Positions 56,172 to 64,000 of a DNA stretch of 64,000 bases are shown here, piece after piece. This stretch comes from Neoalteromonas facilis. Its GTDB lineage: Bacteria > Pseudomonadota > Gammaproteobacteria > Enterobacterales > Alteromonadaceae. Every line of letters begins with the position of its first letter. The stretch's first letter is position 1. The position numbers and the translations under genes are program-made. The stretch spans positions 248,001-312,000 of the forward strand of contig NZ_PEAY01000001.1 in assembly GCF_002807665.1 (NCBI RefSeq). The letters are read 5' to 3'. The notes under the pieces are model-generated. The model did not search any database. It worked only from the letters and a program-made list of their open reading frames with translations, and was not told the origin of the DNA.

Positions 56172-56924
56172 ATGAAAGTATTAGTAGCGGTAAAGCGCGC
56201 TATCGATTACAACGTTAAAGTACGTGTAAAGCCAGACAATAGCGCAGTAGATTTAACAAACGCGAAAATGTCGATCAACCCTTTCTGTGAGATCGCGGTA
56301 GAAGAAGCGGTTCGTTTAAAAGAAAAAGGCGTTGCTTCAGAGATTGTTGTCGTATCAATCGGCGATAAAGCCTGCCAAGAGCAAATCAGAACTGCATTAG
56401 CACTGGGTGCTGACCGTGGTATTCAAATTGAAACAGGTGAATCTTTAGATTCGTTGCAAGTAGCAAAACTATTGCAAAAAATTGTAGAGAAAGAAGAGCC
56501 GCAATTGGTTATCTTGGGTAAACAATCTATCGATTCGGACAACAATCAAACAGGTCAAATGTTGGCTGCGCTTACGGGTATGCCACAAGGCACATTTGCG
56601 TCAGAAGTTGCTGTAGAAGATGGTAGTGTAAACGTTACGCGTGAAATCGATGGCGGTCTTCAAACAGTTAAGCTTAATCTTCCTGCTGTTGTGACAACTG
56701 ACTTGCGCTTAAATGAGCCTCGTTATGCTTCTCTGCCAAATATCATGAAAGCGAAGCGTAAACCTCTGGATGTAGTTGAAGCAGCAGAATTAGGTGTTTC
56801 ACTGACGTCTAATGTTAAAACGTTAAAAGTAACACCGCCGCCGGTACGAGAGGGTGGCGTTAAAGTGGCAGACGTAGCTGAATTAGTCAGTAAGTTAAAG
56901 AATGAAGCAAAGGTGATCTCATGA
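56172..56924 (+). CDS. etfB: Electron-transfer flavoprotein beta subunit
   Basis: Small ETF subunit (about 250 residues) accepting electrons from acyl-CoA dehydrogenases. [19 protein letters not shown] opens the domain, [13 protein letters not shown] and [21 protein letters not shown] form the AMP-binding region, and [24 protein letters not shown] is the recognition-loop signature. The ATG at 56172 is preferred over GTG at 56166 because the GAGG site overlaps the GTG. The stop overlaps etfA by 4 bases. Confidence 0.96.
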   Translation: MKVLVAVKRAIDYNVKVRVKPDNSAVDLTNAKMSINPFCEIAVEEAVRLKEKGVASEIVVVSIGDKACQEQIRTALALGADRGIQIETGESLDSLQVAKLLQKIVEKEEPQLVILGKQSIDSDNNQTGQMLAALTGMPQGTFASEVAVEDGSVNVTREIDGGLQTVKLNLPAVVTTDLRLNEPRYASLPNIMKAKRKPLDVVEAAELGVSLTSNVKTLKVTPPPVREGGVKVADVAELVSKLKNEAKVIS

Positions 56925-57847
56925 GTATTTTAGTATACGCAGAACATGATAACAGCAGCTTAAAAGCAGAAACCCATAAGCTGGTTCACGCGGCGACTAA
57001 ATTAGGCGGCGAAATCAATATCCTCGTAGCAGGAGCCGGTTGCCAATCAGTTGTTGACGCAGCTGCAAATATCTCTGGTGTCGCCAAGGTACTGGTTGCT
57101 GATAACGCTGCTTATGAGCATCAATTAGCGGAAAATATTGCGGATTTGGTCGTCAAATTATCAGATGGCTATACGCACATCGTTTCAGCAGCGACAACGA
57201 CAGGCAAAAATTTTATGCCACGAGTGGCTGCATTGTTAGACGTGGCGCAGATTTCAGATGTTATTGAAGTAGAATCATCAGATACGTTTGTTCGTCCAAT
57301 TTATGCGGGTAATGCAATCGCAACTGTGCAATCAACTGATTCTGTGAAGGTGCTCACTGTTCGAGCGTCTGCATTTGATGCGGCTGGAACAGATGGTTCG
57401 GCAAGCGTTGAGTCTGTAGCTGACGTGGTTGAGTTATCAAAATCAGCGTTCGTTTCTGCAGAGTTAACAGAATCAGAACGTCCTGAATTAACCGCAGCTG
57501 AAGTGGTTATCTCAGGTGGTCGAGGCATGCAAAATGGCGAGAATTTCTCGTTATTAGAAGGCATCGCAGATAAGTTAGGTGCTGCTATTGGGGCTTCACG
57601 AGCCGCTGTAGACGCTGGTTTCGTGCCAAACGATATGCAGGTTGGCCAAACGGGTAAGATCGTTGCACCGCAGCTTTACATTGCAGTAGGCATATCGGGT
57701 GCTATCCAACATTTGGCTGGTATGAAAGACTCTAAAGTCATTGTTGCCATCAATAAGGATGAAGAAGCGCCAATTTTCCAAGTGGCCGATTACGGACTCG
57801 TTGGTGACTTGTTTGAAGTGTTGCCCGAATTAGAGCAAGCGCTTTAA
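56921..57847 (+). CDS. etfA: Electron-transfer flavoprotein alpha subunit
   Basis: FAD-binding ETF subunit, 308 residues. The N-terminal domain begins [13 protein letters not shown]. The FAD domain carries [35 protein letters not shown] and [17 protein letters not shown]. It is translationally coupled to etfB (ATGA overlap) and followed by a strong terminator. Confidence 0.97.
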   Translation: MSILVYAEHDNSSLKAETHKLVHAATKLGGEINILVAGAGCQSVVDAAANISGVAKVLVADNAAYEHQLAENIADLVVKLSDGYTHIVSAATTTGKNFMPRVAALLDVAQISDVIEVESSDTFVRPIYAGNAIATVQSTDSVKVLTVRASAFDAAGTDGSASVESVADVVELSKSAFVSAELTESERPELTAAEVVISGGRGMQNGENFSLLEGIADKLGAAIGASRAAVDAGFVPNDMQVGQTGKIVAPQLYIAVGISGAIQHLAGMKDSKVIVAINKDEEAPIFQVADYGLVGDLFEVLPELEQAL

Positions 57848-57868
57848 TTATCCTTATAGGTTAAAACG

Positions 57869-57901
57869 AAAAGGCTTGCACCAAGTGCAAGCCTTTTTTT
57901 T
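57869..57901. terminator. Bidirectional terminator after etfA
   Basis: AAAAGGCTTGCAC pairs perfectly with GTGCAAGCCTTTT around a 3-base loop and continues in a T-run. The stop of the convergent CBM48 gene abuts it. Confidence 0.94.
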
Positions 57902-58208
57902 ATAAAGCAACTACCGAGTTATCGTCAAAACCAAATTGACTTGGAACATATGAATCTGCATTCCAATCATTTTCCCACTCGGCATCATTCAGTAAATAGC
58001 GAAACTGGTGTGCCTTGTTGGTCTCTAAATTAAGCGTTTGCGTGAAGCTTCCATCTTTTAGTTTTTTCATCGGTTCAACGCTAGTGTCCCAATCATTGAA
58101 CTCCCCAACTAAACGCACAGTGTCTGCAGCTTTTGCTTCAGCTTTACTCACTTTAAAGGTTACCTTGCAAACAGGCTTTGATTTTAAAAACTGCTTTTTG
58201 ATACTCAT
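57900..58208 (-). CDS. Stand-alone CBM48 (glycogen-binding, isoamylase early-set) protein
   Basis: A 102-residue protein consisting almost entirely of a carbohydrate-binding module 48. Landmarks are VRLVGEFNDWD, MKKLKDGSFTQTL, HQFRYLLND and the closing W-x-D-x-Y-V-P-x-x-F-G pattern. Such modules are usually fused to glycogen branching enzymes or AMPK beta subunits. No catalytic domain is present, and no glycogen genes are in the window, so the partner is unknown. Confidence 0.88.
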   Translation of the reverse strand: MSIKKQFLKSKPVCKVTFKVSKAEAKAADTVRLVGEFNDWDTSVEPMKKLKDGSFTQTLNLETNKAHQFRYLLNDAEWENDWNADSYVPSQFGFDDNSVVAL

Positions 58209-58549
58209 GTTATGTCCTCATTAGACTAAAAATGTAATTTAATTACAAAATAAGTGCAAAAAATGAACAAAACAAGCATTATTTTGTTACGTTATTGTGA
58301 ACGAAACGTTTAATAATTACACAATTGGCGATGTCAAATTTTAGTCTTAACCAAATGTTTACAATTGATCGTTTCGAAGGGGGATAGTATTGATCTAAAG
58401 CTGTGATTTTACGTTTTGTTTATGAGTAAGATGCCGATAGCGTTGCACAGTATATTGAAATAATTATTAACAAACTATTCGCAAAATAAAGTGACTAAGT
58501 GCGTTAAACTAGGTATGAAGCCCCTGAAATTCTTTGTTTAAGGAACACA
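58209..58549. other. Gene-free region upstream of the second RND operon, with repeats
   Basis: This is an AT-rich 341-base gap with no plausible gene. An inverted pair CGAAACG (58302-58308) and CGTTTCG (58370-58376) is separated by 61 bases. Two copies of ACAATTG, at 58321 and 58361, lie between them. AAGGAACAC before the ATG at 58550 is the ribosome site. I could not single out a confident promoter. Confidence 0.4.
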
Positions 58550-59761
58550 ATGAGTAATTCACTTCGTAAAACAGGTATTCCCATTATTATCATTTTCATC
58601 GCTGTTGCGGTTGCAGCGGTAATGGTGATGTCTCGTAAGCCACCCGAAAAGAAGGAAGTAGAAGAGCAAGCTATTTTGGTTGAAGCGCAACCTATTCAGT
58701 TTGAACAAGTTACATTCGAGGTGAAAACTCAGGGCAATGTTGTACCCAAAAACCAAACGATAGTGACTGCTCAAGTGTCTGGCAGGGTAACGGCAATATC
58801 TGAAAAATTTGTTGAAGGCGGTTTCTTTAGTAAGGGAGACGTACTGGTTGAATTGGAAAAAGATGATTTTTTAACCGACGTTAAACTTGCTGAAGCGGAA
58901 TTAGCTCGCAACCAAGCGGCTTTACAGGAAGAGATAGCGAGGGGGCGTGTAGCTGAGCAAGAGTGGCGCTCAGTGAATAACACTACGCCGCCAGAACTCG
59001 GACTGCGTAAACCTCAACTCGCGCGCGAGCAAGCGAATGTTAAGGCTGCCGAAGCTCAATTAGAAAGAGCTAAACGAAATTTAGCTAGAACACAGATCCG
59101 AGCGCCATATGACGGTATGGTCGTCGCTCGTAACGTCGATTTAGGTCAGTTTATTACGACAGCGGCCAATTTAGGTGAAATTTATTCGACTGATACCGCT
59201 GAGGTACGTCTGCCATTGACGGACAGTGACTTAGCGTTCTTGGATTTAAACAAAGCACATGAACCGGCCACGTTATCAGCCGTCGTTGCCGGTAAGATGG
59301 CCAGTTGGCAAGGGGAAGTCGTGCGCAGTGAAGGCGTGTTAGATCAGCGTGCGCGAGTTGTATATGCGGTAGTTGAAATAAACGACCCTTACTTAGTCAA
59401 AGGCGAGCGCAATGGTTTGCCAATACGATTTGGCCAATTCGTCAATGCCACCATCAAGGGTAATAGCGCCGATGGTTTGGTTGTTTTACCGCGCCATACT
59501 TTACGTCTCGATGGCTCTGTTGTGGTTATTACGCCGGATAACAAAGTTGCTATTCGTCCTGTAGAGGTGATGCGCGCAGATGAGAAGTTCGTGTATATCA
59601 GTAGTGGATTAGATAGTTCAGATAAAGTCGCTTATAGCGCGATCCCTAACCCCTATAACGGGATGCCAGTTCGATTATCGACGGATGAAGACACACCATC
59701 AAAGTCTGAACAAGATATCAGCGATGAAACGGATACCATCGCACAAAGAGGTGAAGACTAA
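58550..59761 (+). CDS. RND periplasmic adaptor subunit
   Basis: Membrane-fusion protein, 403 residues, anchored by an N-terminal helix (about residues 9-27, IPIIIIFIAVAVAAVMVM) rather than a lipobox. Lipoyl halves are around VEGGFFSKGDVLVELEKDDF and IRAPYDGMVVARNVDLG, separated by a coiled-coil hairpin of about 85 residues. The tail after residue 380 is acidic. Its stop overlaps the permease start by one base. Substrate unknown. Confidence 0.93.
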   Translation: MSNSLRKTGIPIIIIFIAVAVAAVMVMSRKPPEKKEVEEQAILVEAQPIQFEQVTFEVKTQGNVVPKNQTIVTAQVSGRVTAISEKFVEGGFFSKGDVLVELEKDDFLTDVKLAEAELARNQAALQEEIARGRVAEQEWRSVNNTTPPELGLRKPQLAREQANVKAAEAQLERAKRNLARTQIRAPYDGMVVARNVDLGQFITTAANLGEIYSTDTAEVRLPLTDSDLAFLDLNKAHEPATLSAVVAGKMASWQGEVVRSEGVLDQRARVVYAVVEINDPYLVKGERNGLPIRFGQFVNATIKGNSADGLVVLPRHTLRLDGSVVVITPDNKVAIRPVEVMRADEKFVYISSGLDSSDKVAYSAIPNPYNGMPVRLSTDEDTPSKSEQDISDETDTIAQRGED

Positions 59762-62700
59762 TGTCTAGAATTGATACTCATTCAGGCGTTATTGCTTGGT
59801 TTGCACGAAATAGTGTCGCGGCGAATCTATTGATGTTCATTTTGATCGTTGGTGGCTTTTTTGGCGCGTATTCGATTCAAAAGCAGGTGTTTCCCAGTTT
59901 TGAACTGAATATTGTACAAGTGCGCGTGCCATACCTTGGTGCGGCGCCTCAAGAAGTTGAAGAAGGCGTTATTTTAAAGGTCGAAGAAGCGATAAAAGAT
60001 CTCGATGGCATCAAAAAGATTACATCAACCGCGGTTGAAGGGATGGCCAGTGTCAACATCGAAGTAGAAGACGAGTATGACACACAAATATTGCTCGATG
60101 AGGTTAAAGCGCAAGTTGATGCAATCCCAAGCTTTCCTGCCAACACTGAAAAGCCAGTTGTTTATCGTTTAAAAGCGCAGCAGGACGTTATTTGGGTTTC
60201 TGTGTATGGCGATGCCAGCGAACGTGAGCTAAAGGAATTTGCCAAAGACCTACGTGATCAAATCGCTAACTTACCGGGAATATCCAATGTTTCGGTAGTC
60301 GGCGATAGGGATTATGAAATATCCATCGAGCTCTCGGAGCAACGCCTACAGGAATATCAGCTGACGTTTACTGATGTGGTGACAGCGGTAAGGCAGTCAT
60401 CGATAGATTTACCGGGTGGGGCTATCAAATCAGAAAATGGCGACATTTTATTACGTACCAATGGTCAAGCTTATAATGGCTGGGACTTCGCTCAGATCGT
60501 GCTATCGACGCGAGAGGACGGTACGCGGCTATTATTGGGTGATATTGCGACCATAGATGATGGTTTTGTAGAGAACAACCAATATGCGTTATTTGATGGT
60601 AAGCCAGCTGTCAGTATACGAGTACGGGCTGTTGGTGATCAGAATGCGCTCAAAATTTCTGAAGAGGTTAATCGTTTTCTAGATAAAAACCGTGCTGGCT
60701 TCCCGGCTAATATTCAAGCTGACTCTTGGGGCGATAGTTCGTTTTATCTAGCTGACCGCCTAAACATGATGCTGTCGAATATGTTGATGGGGGCGATATT
60801 AGTTTTCATCGTGTTATCGCTTTTCCTTAAGATCAAACTAGCATTTTGGGTCATCGTTGGACTACCCGTGTGTTTTCTCGGGACATTGCTTGTGATGTCG
60901 TTGGATAGTGTCAATGTATCAATCAATATGCTGAGTTTGTTTGCCTTTATTCTGGTACTGGGGATCGTGGTTGATGATGCCATCATTATGGGGGAATCCG
61001 CCTACAGCGAGATTGACAAAAAAGGCCACAACGCCGAGAACGTCATCGCGGGAGTTAAAAAGGTCGCTATGCCTGCGACATTCGGTGTTTTGACAACTAT
61101 TGCGGCATTCACACCAATGCTCATGGTTACAGGGGTATTTGGCATTATTTGGAAGACCATTGGCTTGGTGGTGATTATTTGTTTGGCCTTCTCACTCATA
61201 GAGTCAAAGTTAATATTGCCTGCTCACTTAGTGCATATGAAGCTGAAACCCTATGACAGTGCTAAAGCCAACCGATTCCAACGTTTTAGGGATTTCTTCA
61301 GTGAGGGTATTAAGGATTTCGTTAAAAATATCTATGCACCATTTTTGATTAAGTCAGTTAAAAACCGATACACCACATTAGCCACCTTCTTTGCCATGCT
61401 TATCTTAACGGTGGGCTTGTTTGGTGGTGGTTTTGTCCGTTTTGTCTTTTTCCCCAACATCCCCAGCGATTTTATGTTGGCGTCTGTTGAATTACAGCCA
61501 GGTTCATCGCTTGCTGCGCGTGATTCAGCCATCAATGAAATGATCGCAGCAATGCATAAAATGGATGAGGAAGTGCGTGAAAACTACGGCGAAGGCGTCG
61601 TTAAGCATTCAATCGCATTTGATAATGGACCGTTGGCAGGTCAGATTTTTGTTGAGCTAACAAAAGGTGAAACGCGCGACCTAACCGATTTTGAGATCCA
61701 TGATATTTGGCGAAAATATGTACCTGAGATACCGGGTGTTAAAACATTTAGTGTGGGATCGCCTGGCGGTCCAGGTGGTGGTTCAGATCTCAGTTTTGAA
61801 TTTAATTCTGCCAATATCGAAGAATTGCGTGCGATAAGCCTTGATTTGAAGAAATATTTAGAAGGCTACGACGGCGTTACGGATATCAATGACACCTTCA
61901 GTGGAGGTGCGGATGAAATTAAATTGGATATTCGCCCAGAAGCACAGGCGTTAGGCATCACTCTGCAACAACTTGCACAGCAAGTGCGTTTTGGGTTTTA
62001 TGGTGCTGAAGCGCAAAGAGTTCAACGTGATGACGAAGAAGTACGCGTAATGGTGAGATACCCTAAAGAAGAGCGTACGTCAGTTGGTCACCTTGAAAGT
62101 ATGCGGGTCCGCACGCCAATGGGAGAAGAAGTGCCATTCAAACAAGTCGCTGACATTGAGCTCGGTCAGGGGTTTGATTCTATCATTCGTGTGGACGGTT
62201 TTCGCTCTGTAACCGTAAGCGCTAAGGTTGATAAAGCGATTCTTGAGCCAGGTGAAGTGGTCAATGAAGTCACCAGTAACGTTATTCCTGACCTATTGCA
62301 ACGCTACCCGCATGTAGACTTTAAGTTACAAGGGAATTCACGTGAACAGCAAGAAGCAACGTTTTCATTGTTGAAAGGTATGCTATTTGCGATGTTCGCA
62401 ATATATGCATTGCTGGCTATTCCGTTACGCAGCTATTCACAACCCCTTATCATCATGTCGGTTATACCGTTTGGCATCGTGGGCGCTATTGTCGGTCACC
62501 TACTGCTGGGGCAGGCGGTAAGCGTGTTATCAATATGCGGGATCATTGCGTTATCTGGTGTTGTAGTAAACGACAGTTTGATCATGGTTGATTTTGTTAA
62601 TAGAGCACGTAAAGAAGGACACTCTCTAATAAATGCTGCGATTGAAGCTGGTACACAGCGCTTTAGGGCGATTATTTTGACGTCATTAACGACATTCATG

Positions 62701-62913
62701 GGCTTACTGCCAATAATTTTTGAGCGTAGTTTACAAGCGCAAGTGGTGATCCCAATGGCTATCTCGTTAGCGTTTGGAATTTTGTTTGCAACGGTGATCA
62801 CGCTTTTGTTGGTGCCGGCTCTGTATATCATTCTTGATGATCTCAAAAAGGTTTTAAAACGGAAAAAACCGCTACCGGAGTCTGAAGACAATAATGTGGC
62901 GATTGCAAAATAA
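59761..62913 (+). CDS. RND efflux permease
   Basis: RND-family exporter, 1050 residues with the standard 12-helix, two-loop layout. TM4 has GIVVDDAIIMGES with both aspartates, unlike the two permeases at 37.6-44 kb; TM10 reads GVVVNDSLIMVDFVNRARKEGH, without the AcrB-type lysine. A glycine-rich loop (GSPGGPGGGS) lies at about residue 665. It pairs with the adaptor just upstream, no outer-membrane channel gene is adjacent, and a hairpin terminator follows. Confidence 0.94.
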   Translation: MSRIDTHSGVIAWFARNSVAANLLMFILIVGGFFGAYSIQKQVFPSFELNIVQVRVPYLGAAPQEVEEGVILKVEEAIKDLDGIKKITSTAVEGMASVNIEVEDEYDTQILLDEVKAQVDAIPSFPANTEKPVVYRLKAQQDVIWVSVYGDASERELKEFAKDLRDQIANLPGISNVSVVGDRDYEISIELSEQRLQEYQLTFTDVVTAVRQSSIDLPGGAIKSENGDILLRTNGQAYNGWDFAQIVLSTREDGTRLLLGDIATIDDGFVENNQYALFDGKPAVSIRVRAVGDQNALKISEEVNRFLDKNRAGFPANIQADSWGDSSFYLADRLNMMLSNMLMGAILVFIVLSLFLKIKLAFWVIVGLPVCFLGTLLVMSLDSVNVSINMLSLFAFILVLGIVVDDAIIMGESAYSEIDKKGHNAENVIAGVKKVAMPATFGVLTTIAAFTPMLMVTGVFGIIWKTIGLVVIICLAFSLIESKLILPAHLVHMKLKPYDSAKANRFQRFRDFFSEGIKDFVKNIYAPFLIKSVKNRYTTLATFFAMLILTVGLFGGGFVRFVFFPNIPSDFMLASVELQPGSSLAARDSAINEMIAAMHKMDEEVRENYGEGVVKHSIAFDNGPLAGQIFVELTKGETRDLTDFEIHDIWRKYVPEIPGVKTFSVGSPGGPGGGSDLSFEFNSANIEELRAISLDLKKYLEGYDGVTDINDTFSGGADEIKLDIRPEAQALGITLQQLAQQVRFGFYGAEAQRVQRDDEEVRVMVRYPKEERTSVGHLESMRVRTPMGEEVPFKQVADIELGQGFDSIIRVDGFRSVTVSAKVDKAILEPGEVVNEVTSNVIPDLLQRYPHVDFKLQGNSREQQEATFSLLKGMLFAMFAIYALLAIPLRSYSQPLIIMSVIPFGIVGAIVGHLLLGQAVSVLSICGIIALSGVVVNDSLIMVDFVNRARKEGHSLINAAIEAGTQRFRAIILTSLTTFMGLLPIIFERSLQAQVVIPMAISLAFGILFATVITLLLVPALYIILDDLKKVLKRKKPLPESEDNNVAIAK

Positions 62914-62933
62914 GTAGTCGTGTCGTTACGCAT

Positions 62934-62964
62934 AAAAAAAGCCGCGAATATCGCGGCTTTTTTA
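62934..62964. terminator. Bidirectional terminator between the RND operon and the TonB-dependent receptor gene
   Basis: AAAGCCGCGA pairs with TCGCGGCTTT around a 3-base loop, with A-runs and T-runs on both sides. It lies 20 bases after the permease stop and 15 bases after the receptor stop on the other strand. Confidence 0.92.
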
Positions 62965-62978
62965 TTACTGCAAAGTGT

Positions 62979-64000
62979 TTAATAGAAGGTGAATTTCGCT
63001 TCTACACCCCACACCCGTGGTTCATTAACGATACCGGTTAGGTTGTTAAAATCGACAGCAGCTTTTACATTATCTTCATCGGTAATGTTGCGACCAAATA
63101 AAGCAACCTGAAACCCTTCGGCATAATTTTCGTATCCGATACGAAGACCGCCTTCAAAGTTATCATCCGTCGTAAACTCAACAGAGTCGTACAAGAATAA
63201 GTTGGTTTCGCCCTGGAAGGCCCAATCAGTAAACACGAATAACTCACCGTCATCGCCAAATGGAATGGCATAACGTGCGGTGAAGTTAAAAATTGTTTCA
63301 GGTGCTTGAGGGAATGGGTTTCCGTCAATAGACGCTCTGAAACCATCTGGACGGGGATCCAAAACTGTACAATTTCCGGTAGCACCGAAGGCTGGGTTTG
63401 CTCCACATGGCAGCACTGTCAGTGAGTCGTCTTGAATTTCAGTATAGTTATAGCTGTAACCTGCTGTAAGCGTTAACTCATCAGTCGCCAACCATTGCGC
63501 GTCTACTTCAAATCCATAACCGACACCATTATCAGCATTGACCAATGACGTGAAGTTATTACCACCGCCGATAGCAGAGAATTGCATATCGTCGATTTCA
63601 TAGTAATAAACGGCTGCATTTAGGCGTAACGAATCGTCTAGTAAATCCGACTTGAAACCACCTTCAATCGAATTAATTGTTTCAGCATCAGCAACACTCG
63701 GCGAGCCTTCAAACGCAACATCACGACCTTGAATCGTTTGTGCTCGGAAACCATTCGCTAAGCGCGCAAATACTGATGTATTGTCAGTCAGTTTATAGTT
63801 CGCGCTAAGCTCGAAACTAACTTGACCGTCATCTACGTCAATTGGATCGTAATCTTGAATTTGTGCATCACCTGTAATCAATGCAAAACCATTTACGTTT
63901 TGATCGCCAACGACTAATGATTTGTCATCACGCGTATAACGCACACCACCGGTAATATTCAGCTTTTCGTTAACCTGATAGGACGTCTGCGCAAAAATAG
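62979..64000 (-). CDS. TonB-dependent outer-membrane receptor, C-terminal part (cut by the window edge)
   Basis: The frame runs open to the right edge (reading QTSYQVNEKLNITGGVRYTRD there), so the N-terminus with plug and TonB box is missing. About 340 residues of alternating beta-barrel strands are visible: NGFRAQTIQGRDV, NSIEGGFKSDLLDDSLRLNAAVYYYEI, LTLTAGYSYNYTEIQD, ARYAIPFGDDGELFVF, and the terminal VWGVEAKFTFY with the aromatic last residue expected of outer-membrane barrels. A CG-x8-NCT cysteine pair is in an extracellular loop. The ligand is unknown; the type is common in Alteromonadales and Sphingomonadales. Confidence 0.92.
   Translation of the reverse strand, partial: IFAQTSYQVNEKLNITGGVRYTRDDKSLVVGDQNVNGFALITGDAQIQDYDPIDVDDGQVSFELSANYKLTDNTSVFARLANGFRAQTIQGRDVAFEGSPSVADAETINSIEGGFKSDLLDDSLRLNAAVYYYEIDDMQFSAIGGGNNFTSLVNADNGVGYGFEVDAQWLATDELTLTAGYSYNYTEIQDDSLTVLPCGANPAFGATGNCTVLDPRPDGFRASIDGNPFPQAPETIFNFTARYAIPFGDDGELFVFTDWAFQGETNLFLYDSVEFTTDDNFEGGLRIGYENYAEGFQVALFGRNITDEDNVKAAVDFNNLTGIVNEPRVWGVEAKFTFY

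Noticed and set aside
1-64000. CRISPR arrays, insertion sequences, prophage, rRNA or tRNA genes
   Set aside because: No regularly spaced repeats, transposase or phage proteins, or recognisable stable-RNA sequences were seen on either strand.

Overview
The window looks like a chromosomal core segment of a marine gammaproteobacterium, most likely of the order Alteromonadales (Alteromonas/Glaciecola-like). This rests on near E. coli-like housekeeping proteins (GlnS, RNase E, FabH, FldA), the E. coli gene order yceD-rpmF-plsX-fabHDG-acpP-fabF-pabC-mltG-tmk-holB-tatD, a VolA/Pla-1-type surface lipase, several RND pumps and a TonB-dependent receptor. This placement is an inference, not a phylogenetic result. 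I see no rRNA or tRNA genes, insertion sequences, prophage or CRISPR arrays.

Layout. 1-3.9 kb: the tail of an unknown gene, a LacI-type repressor, glnS and yciK. 4.2-9.5 kb: two large exported lipoprotein hydrolases, a VolA-like lipase and a penicillin-acylase-type Ntn hydrolase. 9.6-12 kb: sohB, a PsrA-like fatty-acid regulator and the tRNA modification gene tapT. 12-16.3 kb: rne with a long leader, divergent from rluC. 16.4-28.7 kb: a HAD phosphatase, yceF, and the fatty-acid/phospholipid cluster running into mltG, tmk, holB, tatD and a flavin oxidase. 28.7-32 kb: a SulA-like division inhibitor behind LexA-like boxes, a diguanylate cyclase, and the periplasmic methionine-sulfoxide repair pair msrPQ. 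32-36 kb: dgt, ychJ, a divergent yfbR and alaA. 36-37.6 kb: an LRAT-fold protein and a DUF2189 membrane protein. 37.6-45.1 kb: an RND operon with one adaptor and two non-identical permeases. 45.3-50.3 kb: osmC and cvfB, then the divergent 5-oxoprolinase operon pxpABC with a D-amino-acid transaminase, then fur. 50.6-58.2 kb: a chemoreceptor, fldA/DUF2788/ybfF, etfD divergent from etfBA, and a small CBM48 protein. 58.5-64 kb: a second RND adaptor/permease pair and the C-terminal part of a TonB-dependent receptor cut by the window edge.

Themes. Lipid metabolism dominates: secreted lipase, PsrA-like regulator, plsX-fab cluster, and ETF/ETF-QO for beta-oxidation electrons. The divergent etfD/etfBA control region holds an 18-bp palindrome. 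Envelope export (two RND systems), redox repair (MsrPQ, OsmC, flavodoxin, Fur) and deoxynucleotide turnover (Dgt, YfbR, Maf, Tmk) are also represented. Transcription units are often bounded by strong hairpins that can terminate in both directions.

I did not find a clearly new multi-gene system. The observations I rate highest are the SulA-like gene with two near-consensus LexA boxes, the palindrome between etfD and etfBA, the altered HD motif in the YfbR homologue beside dgt, the nearly leaderless yceD transcript, the two-permease RND pump lacking canonical proton-relay residues, and the pxpABC-transaminase operon.
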